The position numbers were made by a program, and so were the translations under genes. A stretch of 13,233 nucleotides of DNA. It comes from JAPLMW01 sp964619675 (GTDB lineage Bacteria > Planctomycetota > Phycisphaerae > Sedimentisphaerales > UBA12454). Location of the stretch: NCBI GenBank assembly GCA_964619675.1, contig CAZUEO010000042.1, forward strand, positions 1 through 13,233, in the 5' to 3' direction. Shown one piece after another: positions 1 through 7,005 of the stretch; position 1 is the stretch's first letter, and the number at the start of each line of letters is the position of its first letter. The notes beneath the pieces were generated by a model. It saw nothing but the letters and a program-made list of their open reading frames with translations. It was not told the DNA's origin and did no database searches.

Positions 1-650
<650 letters not shown>

Positions 651-691
651 CGTCAGACATTTTCGCTGCACAGGTGCAACTGCTAAAATTG

Positions 692-722
692 AAGGCCTGT
701 CGAGAAATCGACAGGCCTTTTT
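692..722 (+). terminator. Strong intrinsic terminator after 16S rRNA
   Basis: A perfect 12-bp stem, AAGGCCTGTCGA (692-703) with TCGACAGGCCTT (708-719), closes a GAAA tetraloop and runs into five T residues (718-722). It lies about 80 bp after the mature 16S end. Transcription of 16S should stop here, so the 16S gene appears to be transcribed alone, without a 23S gene. Confidence 0.9.
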
Positions 723-760
723 CGTTAACAGTTGTCAGTTTACCGTTCACAGAATTGAAA

Positions 761-788
761 CCCTGTCGGCAACAGAAGGGCTTTTTTT
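761..788 (+). terminator. Possible second, weaker terminator
   Basis: CCCTGT (761-766) can pair with ACA and GGG in the segment 772-780, with a three-base bulge, followed by seven T residues (782-788). The stem is short and imperfect, so it may be a backup terminator or chance. Confidence 0.35.
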
Positions 789-801
789 GTTTATTTAACC
801 G

Positions 802-908
802 CGGATTACACGGATTACGCAGATTTTTAGTTAACCACGAATTAATTAGCCACAGAGAAAAAGAGAACACAGAGAATTTTAGACACGGATTAACACAGAT
901 TTACACGG
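802..908. repeat. Cluster of short-period (9-10 bp) degenerate repeats
   Basis: Three small blocks follow each other. At 802-828 there are three 9-base units (CGGATTACA, CGGATTACG, CAGATTTTT). At 850-876 there are degenerate CACAGAGA-like units. At 883-908 there are 10-base units of the form ACAC(G/A)GATT(A/T) plus a partial third. Similar GGATTACGCAGATT and CACAGAGAA blocks are familiar from intergenic DNA of many environmental bacteria, function unknown. An ORF reading across them on either strand is not credible. Confidence 0.7.
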
Positions 909-913
909 CAGAA

Positions 914-1056
914 TTGCTTTAAGGCGTCCCTTAGGGACATTAAATTCAAAACTCGTGCCTTACTTGCAAGCGACCCATTCGGCTCCGCTCAGGGCAGGGC
1001 TTGCCGTCGGCACATCATTTCGAATTTTCCTGCTTCGCAGGTTTGCCTTAAAGCAA
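914..1056. repeat. Region bounded by a perfect 12-bp inverted repeat
   Basis: TTGCTTTAAGGC (914-925) is the exact reverse complement of GCCTTAAAGCAA (1045-1056). Inside the left arm's flank is the hairpin GTCCC-TTA-GGGAC (926-938), and near the right is CCTGC-TTC-GCAGG (1029-1041). CCCTAAGGG (1077-1085) is the reverse complement of CCCTTAGGG (928-936). The element is about 140 bp with no credible gene. It may be a degraded mobile repeat or a structured RNA. The reading frame 955-1173 that crosses it resembles no family I know and lacks a convincing ribosome binding site. Confidence 0.5.
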
Positions 1057-1091
1057 ATTAGTCGCCTGAACTATGCCCCTAAGGGATATAC

Positions 1092-1123
1092 TACTATGCA
1101 GTATACTGCATACAAGCATAGTA
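1092..1123. repeat. Nested palindrome in the 16S-pAgo gap
   Basis: ATGCAGTATACTGCAT (1096-1111) is a perfect 16-bp palindrome. It overlaps a second inverted repeat, TACTATG (1092-1098) with CATAGTA (1117-1123). The two structures are mutually exclusive. A protein-binding site or a remnant of a repeat element are both possible; nothing in the sequence decides between them. Confidence 0.5.
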
Positions 1124-1195
1124 CTGAGAGATTTTTTGAATTGGGGCTTTTTTTATATCAAAAATCAAAATGACAAAGCAAAATTTAAAAATAAA

Positions 1196-1213
1196 CGCTG
1201 ATTTCGCTGATTT
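1196..1213. repeat. 9-bp tandem repeat upstream of pAgo operon
   Basis: Two units, CGCTGATTT (1196-1204) and CGCTGATTT (1205-1213), run directly into more T residues. The 9-base period matches the block at 802-828, so the short-period repeats appear on both sides of the 914-1123 inverted-repeat region. Confidence 0.6.
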
Positions 1214-1231
1214 TTTTAGTAAAAAGAGGAT

Positions 1232-1278
1232 TTGACAAAGAGATGAGAATGGTAGAAAATGGGGAAATACAATATAAT
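1232..1278 (+). promoter_or_regulatory. Candidate promoter(s) of the pAgo-SIR2 operon
   Basis: TTGACA (1232-1237) is a perfect -35 box with GAAAAT (1255-1260) 17 bp downstream as a 4/6 -10 box. Separately, TATAAT (1273-1278) is a perfect -10 box but has only a poor -35 (TGGTAG) at the right distance. Either could drive the operon, giving a leader of roughly 60-80 bases. The assignment rests on consensus matching only. Confidence 0.45.
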
Positions 1279-1343
1279 TTTAGCTTGATAAGATTAATAG
1301 ATTTTAAGAGGTGGTTAGAAGAAAGAATTAGAAGGAAACTCCT

Positions 1344-3350
1344 ATGAATAGGAATTATTCCAATCTAAAAATTGCATTGAACTTTCTTCCTCTTGACAAA
1401 CATGATTTTTCTTTTTCTGTCTACACAAAGTGTTATGAGCTACCCAAGAACAAGAGTACTAATACAAAAGAGGAAGATATTCGCAAATATCCTCTGCCCT
1501 CTGATACCGCTCAACAACCTCTTTGGTATCGTGGTCGAGTAAATATTCGTAAAGATTCTTCACCATCTACTGCTGAATTTACAGAGAATAAATATAGTGA
1601 TTATCAGATATCCCTAGAATCTAAAAGGGGTTTTGTCCAAAAAAATGTGGCGTCATTCACAAATTACTACTTAACACAATATGTCCTTTTTTCATACCTT
1701 TGTAAAAAATGTGCAAAGGTCTTAAAAAGCAATCAATTTTTCATCGAGCAAAATTTTCACAACAGAGTGAATTTTATTATGGCCGAAACCAATATTGGTA
1801 ATGAAACCATATGGCTTGAACCATACTTTCTGCATAAGACTCAGGAATTTGGATTTTTACTCGGGTTTCATTTCAGAGTTAAAGGAGATCAAAAACTAAA
1901 TAAAGATGTTTTGCAAAAAAGTTTAAGTCTTGGTCCGGACGGTAGAGAGAATGTAAATTATTACGTTGACAACTACCAAAAACTTGAAGAATTCATGAAA
2001 AGATTTTACTCACAAATATTTCCCTTGGACATTAAGGACGATGTAAAAATTGAACTTGTCTGGCCACCAAGAGAGATAGAAGCTGATTTTCTCAATACTA
2101 AATCTTATATGTTTGCTAATGAAAACCATGATGTTTCACAGTTTCAAGGGATAAAAAAGTATGGACCATTACAATCTGTTCAGGATAATTCGTTGATCTG
2201 TTTTATGTATCCTCCTAAAGAAAAACTTTTATCTTATGAGTTATATCATGCATTGAGAGGAGAAAAGTATGCTACTTTTCCTGGTATGGAAACAATGTTT
2301 TCTTTTTCTTTGGATAAGGAGCATGTGATGGGTGTACCACTTTATGGATATGATGATAGTAGTATAAATGCAGCAGTTGAACAAATTTACACATTCGCTC
2401 AAAATAAACCTGTTCTTCCAGTTTTATTGTTTCCGTGGACTCGATTAGATCCGGATCAGAAAGGAATTGACACTTATTATAAAATTAAGCATCGATTTCT
2501 TGCCAAGAAAATGCCCACACAATTTGTTAGTCTCAAAAGAATACGTGACAGAGATGGATTAAAGTGGTCAATATCAAATATTGGCCTCGCTATATTTAGT
2601 AAGTTAGGTGGTAAACCATGGAAGCTGGCGACTAATCATGAGAGATGTTTAATTATTGGGATTGGGCAGGCTCACAGACGTGAGGGTAAAAATATCTCGC
2701 GATACTTCGCTTATTCAGTTTTATCGGATTCGAGCGGTTTGTACGACAGTATTAGAATTCTTTCGAAGTCTGAAGACAAAGAACAGTATCTTAATGGGTT
2801 GACGGAGAAAATCAAATCTGTCATTAACGAATCGTCTAAGCAGTACAAAAGATTTGTAATCCATACTCCGTTTAAGTTAAAACGAGATGAGATGCAAGCA
2901 ATCCAAAAAGCTTTGGAAGGAGTAAAGAATGAGTCGAGAGAAAAAATATTTGTTGTTTTAAAATTCAATGACAACAGTAAATATTTTGGTTTTGCTCTTA
3001 ATAATAATAGCAAAGTTCCATATGAAAGTTCGTATATTTCTTTGGGGAAAAAACAGTATCTGATATGGTTCGAAGGTCTCCAATATCATAATCCTACGAT
3101 AAGACGACGTATAGCTCGACCTATGCACATTGAATTTGTATATACAAATAATGAGCTTACATATGATGATGAGAAAAGTTATCTACAAGATGCGATCAAT
3201 TTATCCGGAGCAAACTGGAGGGGATTTAATGCTAAGACATTGCCAGTATCTGTTTATTATGCAAAGTTGATTGCTGTATATATTCGGGAATTTGACCGCC
3301 TTCGTTTGCCAGAAATTGACATAGAAAATTTGCCTCCATGGTTTTTATAA
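1344..3350 (+). CDS. PAZ-less, catalytically inactive prokaryotic Argonaute (MID-PIWI)
   Basis: This 668-residue protein looks like the guide-binding subunit of a defence system. The PIWI half is recognisable: GIG (439-441), FVIH (504-507), NWRGFN (624-629), PVSVYY (634-639) and the C-terminal PPWFL. In pAgos the C-terminal carboxylate helps hold the guide 5'-phosphate. The first catalytic Asp of the DEDX tetrad is replaced by Gly (G441), and the FVIH strand continues TPFK without the expected acidic residue, so target slicing is unlikely. MID (about 280-430) has candidate 5'-phosphate residues Y378/Y379, K380, Q393 and K424. GIKKYGP (269-275) looks like L2; residues 1-250 fit N-L1 (APAZ-like) moderately well. 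There is little room for PAZ. AAGGA (1332-1336) sits 7 bp before ATG. The SIR2 gene follows closely. The gene is AT-rich (sampled lines 28-43% GC), suggesting transfer. PIWI call firm; N-terminal domains inferred. Confidence 0.88.
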   Translation: MNRNYSNLKIALNFLPLDKHDFSFSVYTKCYELPKNKSTNTKEEDIRKYPLPSDTAQQPLWYRGRVNIRKDSSPSTAEFTENKYSDYQISLESKRGFVQKNVASFTNYYLTQYVLFSYLCKKCAKVLKSNQFFIEQNFHNRVNFIMAETNIGNETIWLEPYFLHKTQEFGFLLGFHFRVKGDQKLNKDVLQKSLSLGPDGRENVNYYVDNYQKLEEFMKRFYSQIFPLDIKDDVKIELVWPPREIEADFLNTKSYMFANENHDVSQFQGIKKYGPLQSVQDNSLICFMYPPKEKLLSYELYHALRGEKYATFPGMETMFSFSLDKEHVMGVPLYGYDDSSINAAVEQIYTFAQNKPVLPVLLFPWTRLDPDQKGIDTYYKIKHRFLAKKMPTQFVSLKRIRDRDGLKWSISNIGLAIFSKLGGKPWKLATNHERCLIIGIGQAHRREGKNISRYFAYSVLSDSSGLYDSIRILSKSEDKEQYLNGLTEKIKSVINESSKQYKRFVIHTPFKLKRDEMQAIQKALEGVKNESREKIFVVLKFNDNSKYFGFALNNNSKVPYESSYISLGKKQYLIWFEGLQYHNPTIRRRIARPMHIEFVYTNNELTYDDEKSYLQDAINLSGANWRGFNAKTLPVSVYYAKLIAVYIREFDRLRLPEIDIENLPPWFL

Positions 3351-3362
3351 GAGGAAATGATC

Positions 3363-4436
3363 ATGATGTTTAAAGAAGATGAAATTGTGTTCCTACTAGG
3401 AGCAGGAGCTAGTTTTGATGCCGGAATTCTCACATCCTGCGGAATGATAAAAGATCTTGAAAGATTAATAGATAAAGGTGGCTCATGGAAAGAATTCGTT
3501 CATTTATACAATTTCCTTAAAAGCGCAATTGTATATGCAGATGGCATTCAAGGCAAGTTTGATAATTCAAATTTAAACATTGAGCGATTGGTTAACACCC
3601 TTGACGAATTGCTTAAAAGTGACAAACATCCAATTTTCCCCTTCATAGGTTCGTGGACTCCTAAACTACCTGAAGTATCAGGGAATGATTTTTCAAAACT
3701 TCGTAGTTTTAGGGGAAAGATTGTCGAACAATTAAGTCGGCATTGGGTTCAGTTGAAATATGATGAAGATGCCAGATATTATACTGGCTTGTCAAGATTC
3801 CAAAAAGAATATCAATACCCCTTACGAATTTTTACTTTAAATTATGACCTTTGCATAGAAAAGACTTGTAGGAACACAGGTGTTGAAAGAGGTTTTGGGG
3901 ATGATAAACGATGGGACTGGAGAATTTTCGATAATGAGAAACAAATAAACAGTAGTATATTTCTTTACAAGCTACATGGTTCAGTTGACTGGGCCCGAGA
4001 TGAAAATGGTTGTTTGGTTTATCAAGATGGTCATATATCACCTGATAATATTGAAATTATATTTGGTACTTCTTACAAACTTCAGTATATTGATCCCTTT
4101 TTATTTTTTGCATACGAATTTAGAAAAAGAACTCTAAGCAATGCTAAGATTATTATCTGTGTTGGCTACGGATTCGGTGATGACCATATTAATGGGATAA
4201 TATCCCAAGCATTAAACAATAACAAAGAACGAAAGTTATTAGCAGTGTTACCTGACGAGAATAAAGATGATATTGTTGCAAATATCGAAAAGGTTCTTGG
4301 AATCAAACCATCTGGGAATATTGTCCATTATAATATGAATGCAAAAGATTTTTTTAATAGTAAACTATCTGTCGATACTCTAATGAAAGTATTTCCTGAA
4401 GGAAGTGCGCCTTTTAATGAGTTAAATGTGTCATGA
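3363..4436 (+). CDS. SIR2-family NADase-like effector of the pAgo system
   Basis: The product (357 residues from this start) is a SIR2-fold protein. It shows the nucleotide-binding GAGAS (13-17), TLNYD (158-162; N160), KLHGS (203-207; H205) and GYGFGDD (268-274). The Asn and His are the residues that define NAD+-cleaving SIR2 effectors in phage defence. Length and the lack of any Zn-finger cysteines argue against a protein deacetylase. No APAZ-like region is evident, unlike the SIR2-APAZ subunit of SPARSA systems. The gene begins 12 bp after the pAgo stop codon. Three ATGs are in frame (3357, 3363, 3366); GAGG at 3351-3354 is only 2 bp from the first but 8 bp from ATG 3363, which is therefore preferred. 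Expected action, inferred from the family: guide-directed activation by the pAgo partner, cytosolic NAD+ depletion and abortive infection. Confidence 0.9.
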   Translation: MMFKEDEIVFLLGAGASFDAGILTSCGMIKDLERLIDKGGSWKEFVHLYNFLKSAIVYADGIQGKFDNSNLNIERLVNTLDELLKSDKHPIFPFIGSWTPKLPEVSGNDFSKLRSFRGKIVEQLSRHWVQLKYDEDARYYTGLSRFQKEYQYPLRIFTLNYDLCIEKTCRNTGVERGFGDDKRWDWRIFDNEKQINSSIFLYKLHGSVDWARDENGCLVYQDGHISPDNIEIIFGTSYKLQYIDPFLFFAYEFRKRTLSNAKIIICVGYGFGDDHINGIISQALNNNKERKLLAVLPDENKDDIVANIEKVLGIKPSGNIVHYNMNAKDFFNSKLSVDTLMKVFPEGSAPFNELNVS

Positions 4437-4711
4437 CTAGCCGTTTATGTTAGCATCTCAAAGAAGTATCTTCTCGGAAATGACCGGGCAGGTATAAAAT
4501 TTTTTCAATTTTTGTTGATATTTGTCCGATATGGTATATAACAGGTTTCAACAGGGATTTTCAACAAGACTGCTTAAAATTATTAAAAGCTTTATAAGGG
4601 TAAATTAACTAAAGACCAACGACTAAAAACTAAATATTAATTCGAAATCACTGAGATTTCAGACGTTTCAGTCAAAGCTGGAAAACCAAATTAAGGAACG
4701 TATGGAAGGCT
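4437..4711. other. AT-rich non-coding spacer after SIR2
   Basis: No gene, tRNA or convincing operon terminator is seen directly after the SIR2 stop. GAAG-TAT-CTTC (about 4464-4474) is a small palindrome without a T-tract. The sequence is AT-rich as in the operon, and contains the promoter-like site at 4515-4542 and low-complexity AACGACTAAAAACTAA around 4619. Confidence 0.5.
4515..4542 (+). promoter_or_regulatory. Candidate sigma-70 promoter upstream of the structured element
   Basis: TTGATA (4515-4520) and TATAAC (4537-4542) are separated by 16 bp, inside an AT-rich stretch. A start near 4549 would give an RNA of about 275 bases ending at the T-tract of 4819-4827. Consensus matching only. 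Confidence 0.4.
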
Positions 4712-4827
4712 CGGTGCTCTTGTTTATGCATACTGTGTATGTGTGAAAGGAGCACCGTTTGCTATCACGTCCTTAAGGGGTTCCAGCCCCTGACTGAGCG
4801 TGATTTGCGGCGGTGCTCTTTTTATTT
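4712..4827 (+). ncRNA. Structured RNA candidate with switch-like alternative stems and terminator
   Basis: Three related 8-base arms are present: CGGTGCTC (4712-4719), GAGCACCG (4750-4757) and CGGTGCTC (4811-4818). The middle arm can pair with either outer arm. Pairing with the first encloses a small CATAC/GTATG hairpin (4729-4741). Pairing with the third encloses ATCACG (4764-4769)/CGTGAT (4799-4804) and GGGG/CCCC (4777-4790), and is followed by TTTTTATTT (4819-4827), which makes an intrinsic terminator. This is the layout of a terminator/antiterminator switch or of a small RNA with two folds. It does not match any riboswitch, SRP, 6S or tmRNA signature I can recall. No small ORF is obvious within it, and the next gene is 360 bp downstream behind its own promoter. 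Confidence 0.5.
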
Positions 4828-4945
4828 GCACTCCCCGCAATGATTTTAAACGTTTTGGAATTTTTCAGCAGAGATATTTTGCTTAAAGGTGATTACAAGT
4901 TTTAAGGGCAACTGCATAAAGTATCACTTGTCTGGCGCTCAAGGA

Positions 4946-5057
4946 AAGGCCTGCGACGGCCCGTGAATCTCACGTTCACGGAAGGCCTGCGACGGGCAAA
5001 CTGCCGGGTTTTGGCTGTGATTTCTAAATCGCAGTTCATCGCCCGGCAGGTTTTTTT
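4946..5057 (+). ncRNA. Second structured element: 14-bp direct repeats, hairpin and terminator
   Basis: AAGGCCTGCGACGG occurs twice exactly (4946-4959, 4982-4995), 36 bp apart. Between the copies CCGTGAA (4961-4967) pairs with TTCACGG (4975-4981). Then CTGCCGGG (5001-5008) pairs with CCCGGCAG (5042-5049) around an inner CTGTGAT/ATCGCAG stem (5015-5034) and is followed by TTTTTTT (5051-5057), an intrinsic terminator. The unit therefore looks like the end of a short transcript. A coding frame (4963-5187) crosses it but has no ribosome binding site and resembles nothing. No known RNA family recognised. Confidence 0.5.
5001..5057 (+). terminator. Intrinsic terminator before the dockerin gene promoter
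   Basis: The 8-bp CTGCCGGG/CCCGGCAG stem with a second inner stem is followed by a run of seven T residues. It separates upstream transcription from the promoter at 5083-5111. Confidence 0.75.
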
Positions 5058-5082
5058 CCTGCTGAATGCCGCCAGACGAGTA

Positions 5083-5111
5083 TTGAAAAAGTGTCGAAAA
5101 CCTGTTATAAT
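5083..5111 (+). promoter_or_regulatory. Near-consensus sigma-70 promoter of the 5189 gene
   Basis: TTGAAA (5083-5088), a 17-bp spacer and TATAAT (5106-5111). Transcription would start near 5118 and give a leader of about 70 bases before the ATG at 5189. Confidence 0.8.
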
Positions 5112-5188
5112 GATAAAAGTCTGTTTGCCGCCAAAGGCAGGCGAGGGCAGGTTTTGGCGTTTTATGCGGACTGGAAGGGAGAGATGAA

Positions 5189-6973
5189 ATGAAAATATCA
5201 GCCATTTTAGCAGGGGTTGGTTTAATTCTCGGATTCATTGCTCCTGCAAATGCATTAGATATTCCCGATGGATGGACGCCTGCACAGGCCAGGCTTGTTG
5301 TTACGAATAATCTGGCAGATGCGAATAAGGAAATAGTCATCGAGACAAACGAATGGAAGGTCATATTCAGCCTGTTTTATAACGGCGGCATCTACCGAAT
5401 GTTCGATAAGGTATTTGACCCGAATCAGCAGGATAACCTTGCCTGCGGGCCGTGGTACAGCCAGGGCGGCATCTTCGATTACGACATCTATCTTCTCGGT
5501 AGTCAGGAGTTCATGACGACTGTCGGCAGGAACGACTCGCCTGCGCGAGCTACGCTTGAGATTTTGGAAAATACGCCTGTAAGGCTGCGCGTCAGGCAAT
5601 TCTGTCACCCAAGACTGAATAACGGTGATGGCCCGCCGGGCGATCCGTTTATTGAGCTCGATATGGTCGAGGCGACTACCGATTGGACTTTTTATCCAAT
5701 TGGCAGGGTCAATATCAAATTTGATACGGTGGTGCCTGAAGACTGGAACGGGATTGTTTCACAGGGGCCGGGCGGCGGCGGTAAAGGTATCAACACAAGC
5801 GGTACTACGGTAACGGCAACGAATGGAACGAATTTTCTGTATCCGTGGGTGACGCATGGCGATACGATTGAAAGCTCAACCGGTGGATGGGGTCCTGTAC
5901 AGATTGCCGATCGCGTGAACCAAAGCACGCTGGAGCTGGAGTCATCTGTTGGTTCAGGTACGAACCTCGATTTTACGATTCGACGGCCTTATGTCACAGA
6001 GGAAACCATCTCAATCCACGCCGACGGCGACCCGAACCCTGAACCGCACACAAGCTACTGGCAGGGAGGAAGCGATGGCGACCCGCTTTATGATAACGGC
6101 GGTTATGGCGATAAGTTCAGAAATGACTACCCGCCTGTGCAGAACGATTATTGTTATGCGCACTGGACCCGTTCGCCGCGAGGGTACGGCGGTCTGCTGG
6201 CGTTTAACGAAGTTTATGCCGGCGCTAATTTTGCGGTCTTCAACGATGAGAGCTACGGGGACCTTTCGTATACACAGGTGGGTCGATATGAACAGTTTGT
6301 ATACCAAGAGCATCATCGTCATTTCATGGCGCATCTCGGGACTGAAAACGGCCAGGTGCTGCCCCGTATCAAAAGCGTCGCTGACGCACTGCCTTATGCC
6401 GATGATTACCGGCATCCTTATGCCGAGGCCCGCACAGGGACATTGCAGACGGGCGCCGGCATATCAGCTTACGGCTATCATATACCGAGCGGCGCTTATC
6501 ATATTGCTGCTGATGTGAACAATACCGCTGCGATTGCGTTTGATGCGATGCGAGGCGGGTCGGTTGCATCGGCGCTTACGTATTATCAGCCTGCAGTGCT
6601 TGTTCTGGGCCTGGACGTAAACGATTTGCAATTGGATGTGAAGTTGTCTCAGGATAATGGCGCTACGTTCGAAGAGCTGCCGCACTCGTGGTATAACGTA
6701 ACCGGCAAGGCCGAGTCGCTGGAGCTGGGCGGGGCCGGCAGACGTTTGATTCAATTGCTCTGCCCGATTCCGCAGACGGCTGTCGGCGCAAACAAGTGGG
6801 TTCTCCGCGTTAGCGGCGGGCCTGTAAATATGATAGATTTTGCCAGGTTTGCAGAACAATGGCTTAAAACAGGCTGTGGTTTTTGCGGCGGGGCCGACCT
6901 TACCGGCGATGGGAATGTCGATTTTAGCGATTTGGAGAAATTAGCCGAGGATTGGCTGGCCGGCACTGGGTAG
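5189..6973 (+). CDS. Secreted dockerin-domain protein of unknown function
   Basis: The 594-residue product starts with a signal peptide (1-22, probable cleavage after ANA), so it is exported. The C-terminus is dockerin-like: an incomplete first repeat, VNMIDFARFAEQWL (546-559), lacks its calcium loop, while the second has a full loop with D570, T572, D574, N576, D578 and D581, then LEKLAEDWL. Residues 23-540 are rich in beta-prone, Asn/Gly/Asp-containing segments; I do not recognise a catalytic family, although the overall look suits a carbohydrate-active or cell-surface protein. The start at 5189 is chosen because GGGAG (5178-5182) is 6 bp upstream and it opens the signal peptide; ATG 5184 is followed by a stop. 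Its own promoter lies at 5083-5111. The downstream neighbour is convergent and also secreted with a dockerin. GC is near 50%, as in the rest of the chromosome. Confidence 0.88.
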   Translation: MKISAILAGVGLILGFIAPANALDIPDGWTPAQARLVVTNNLADANKEIVIETNEWKVIFSLFYNGGIYRMFDKVFDPNQQDNLACGPWYSQGGIFDYDIYLLGSQEFMTTVGRNDSPARATLEILENTPVRLRVRQFCHPRLNNGDGPPGDPFIELDMVEATTDWTFYPIGRVNIKFDTVVPEDWNGIVSQGPGGGGKGINTSGTTVTATNGTNFLYPWVTHGDTIESSTGGWGPVQIADRVNQSTLELESSVGSGTNLDFTIRRPYVTEETISIHADGDPNPEPHTSYWQGGSDGDPLYDNGGYGDKFRNDYPPVQNDYCYAHWTRSPRGYGGLLAFNEVYAGANFAVFNDESYGDLSYTQVGRYEQFVYQEHHRHFMAHLGTENGQVLPRIKSVADALPYADDYRHPYAEARTGTLQTGAGISAYGYHIPSGAYHIAADVNNTAAIAFDAMRGGSVASALTYYQPAVLVLGLDVNDLQLDVKLSQDNGATFEELPHSWYNVTGKAESLELGGAGRRLIQLLCPIPQTAVGANKWVLRVSGGPVNMIDFARFAEQWLKTGCGFCGGADLTGDGNVDFSDLEKLAEDWLAGTG

Positions 6974-7005
6974 CTGCCGTCAAGGCTGCGGGGTTAGTTA
7001 TTCTT

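Noticed and set aside
955..1173. 72-codon frame in the 16S-pAgo gap, with MQYTAY at 1096 reminiscent of the start of GIY-YIG proteins
   Set aside because: The match is only a few residues, lies in a palindrome, and no GIY-YIG core or ribosome binding site follows. Inverted repeats explain the sequence better.
3357..3362. SIR2 start at the first ATG (3357)
   Set aside because: The GAGG ribosome binding site would be only 2 bp away; 3363 gives 8 bp. The two extra residues do not affect the function call.
1090..4745. Direct-repeat attachment sites flanking the pAgo-SIR2 insert
   Set aside because: Only GCATAC-sized similarities are shared by left (1105-1113) and right (4728-4733) flanks, and no integrase, tRNA or transposase is present.
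4712..4827. SRP RNA, 6S RNA or a known riboswitch
   Set aside because: The SRP GGAAGGAAGCAGCC core, the 6S bubble layout and the usual aptamer signatures I know are absent.
4946..4995. CRISPR array or tandem riboswitch
   Set aside because: There are only two 14-bp copies, the spacer is itself a hairpin, and no further unit, cas gene or aptamer core is present.
4963..5187. 74-codon plus-strand frame before the dockerin gene
   Set aside because: It crosses a terminator and a promoter, lacks a ribosome binding site and shows no family features.
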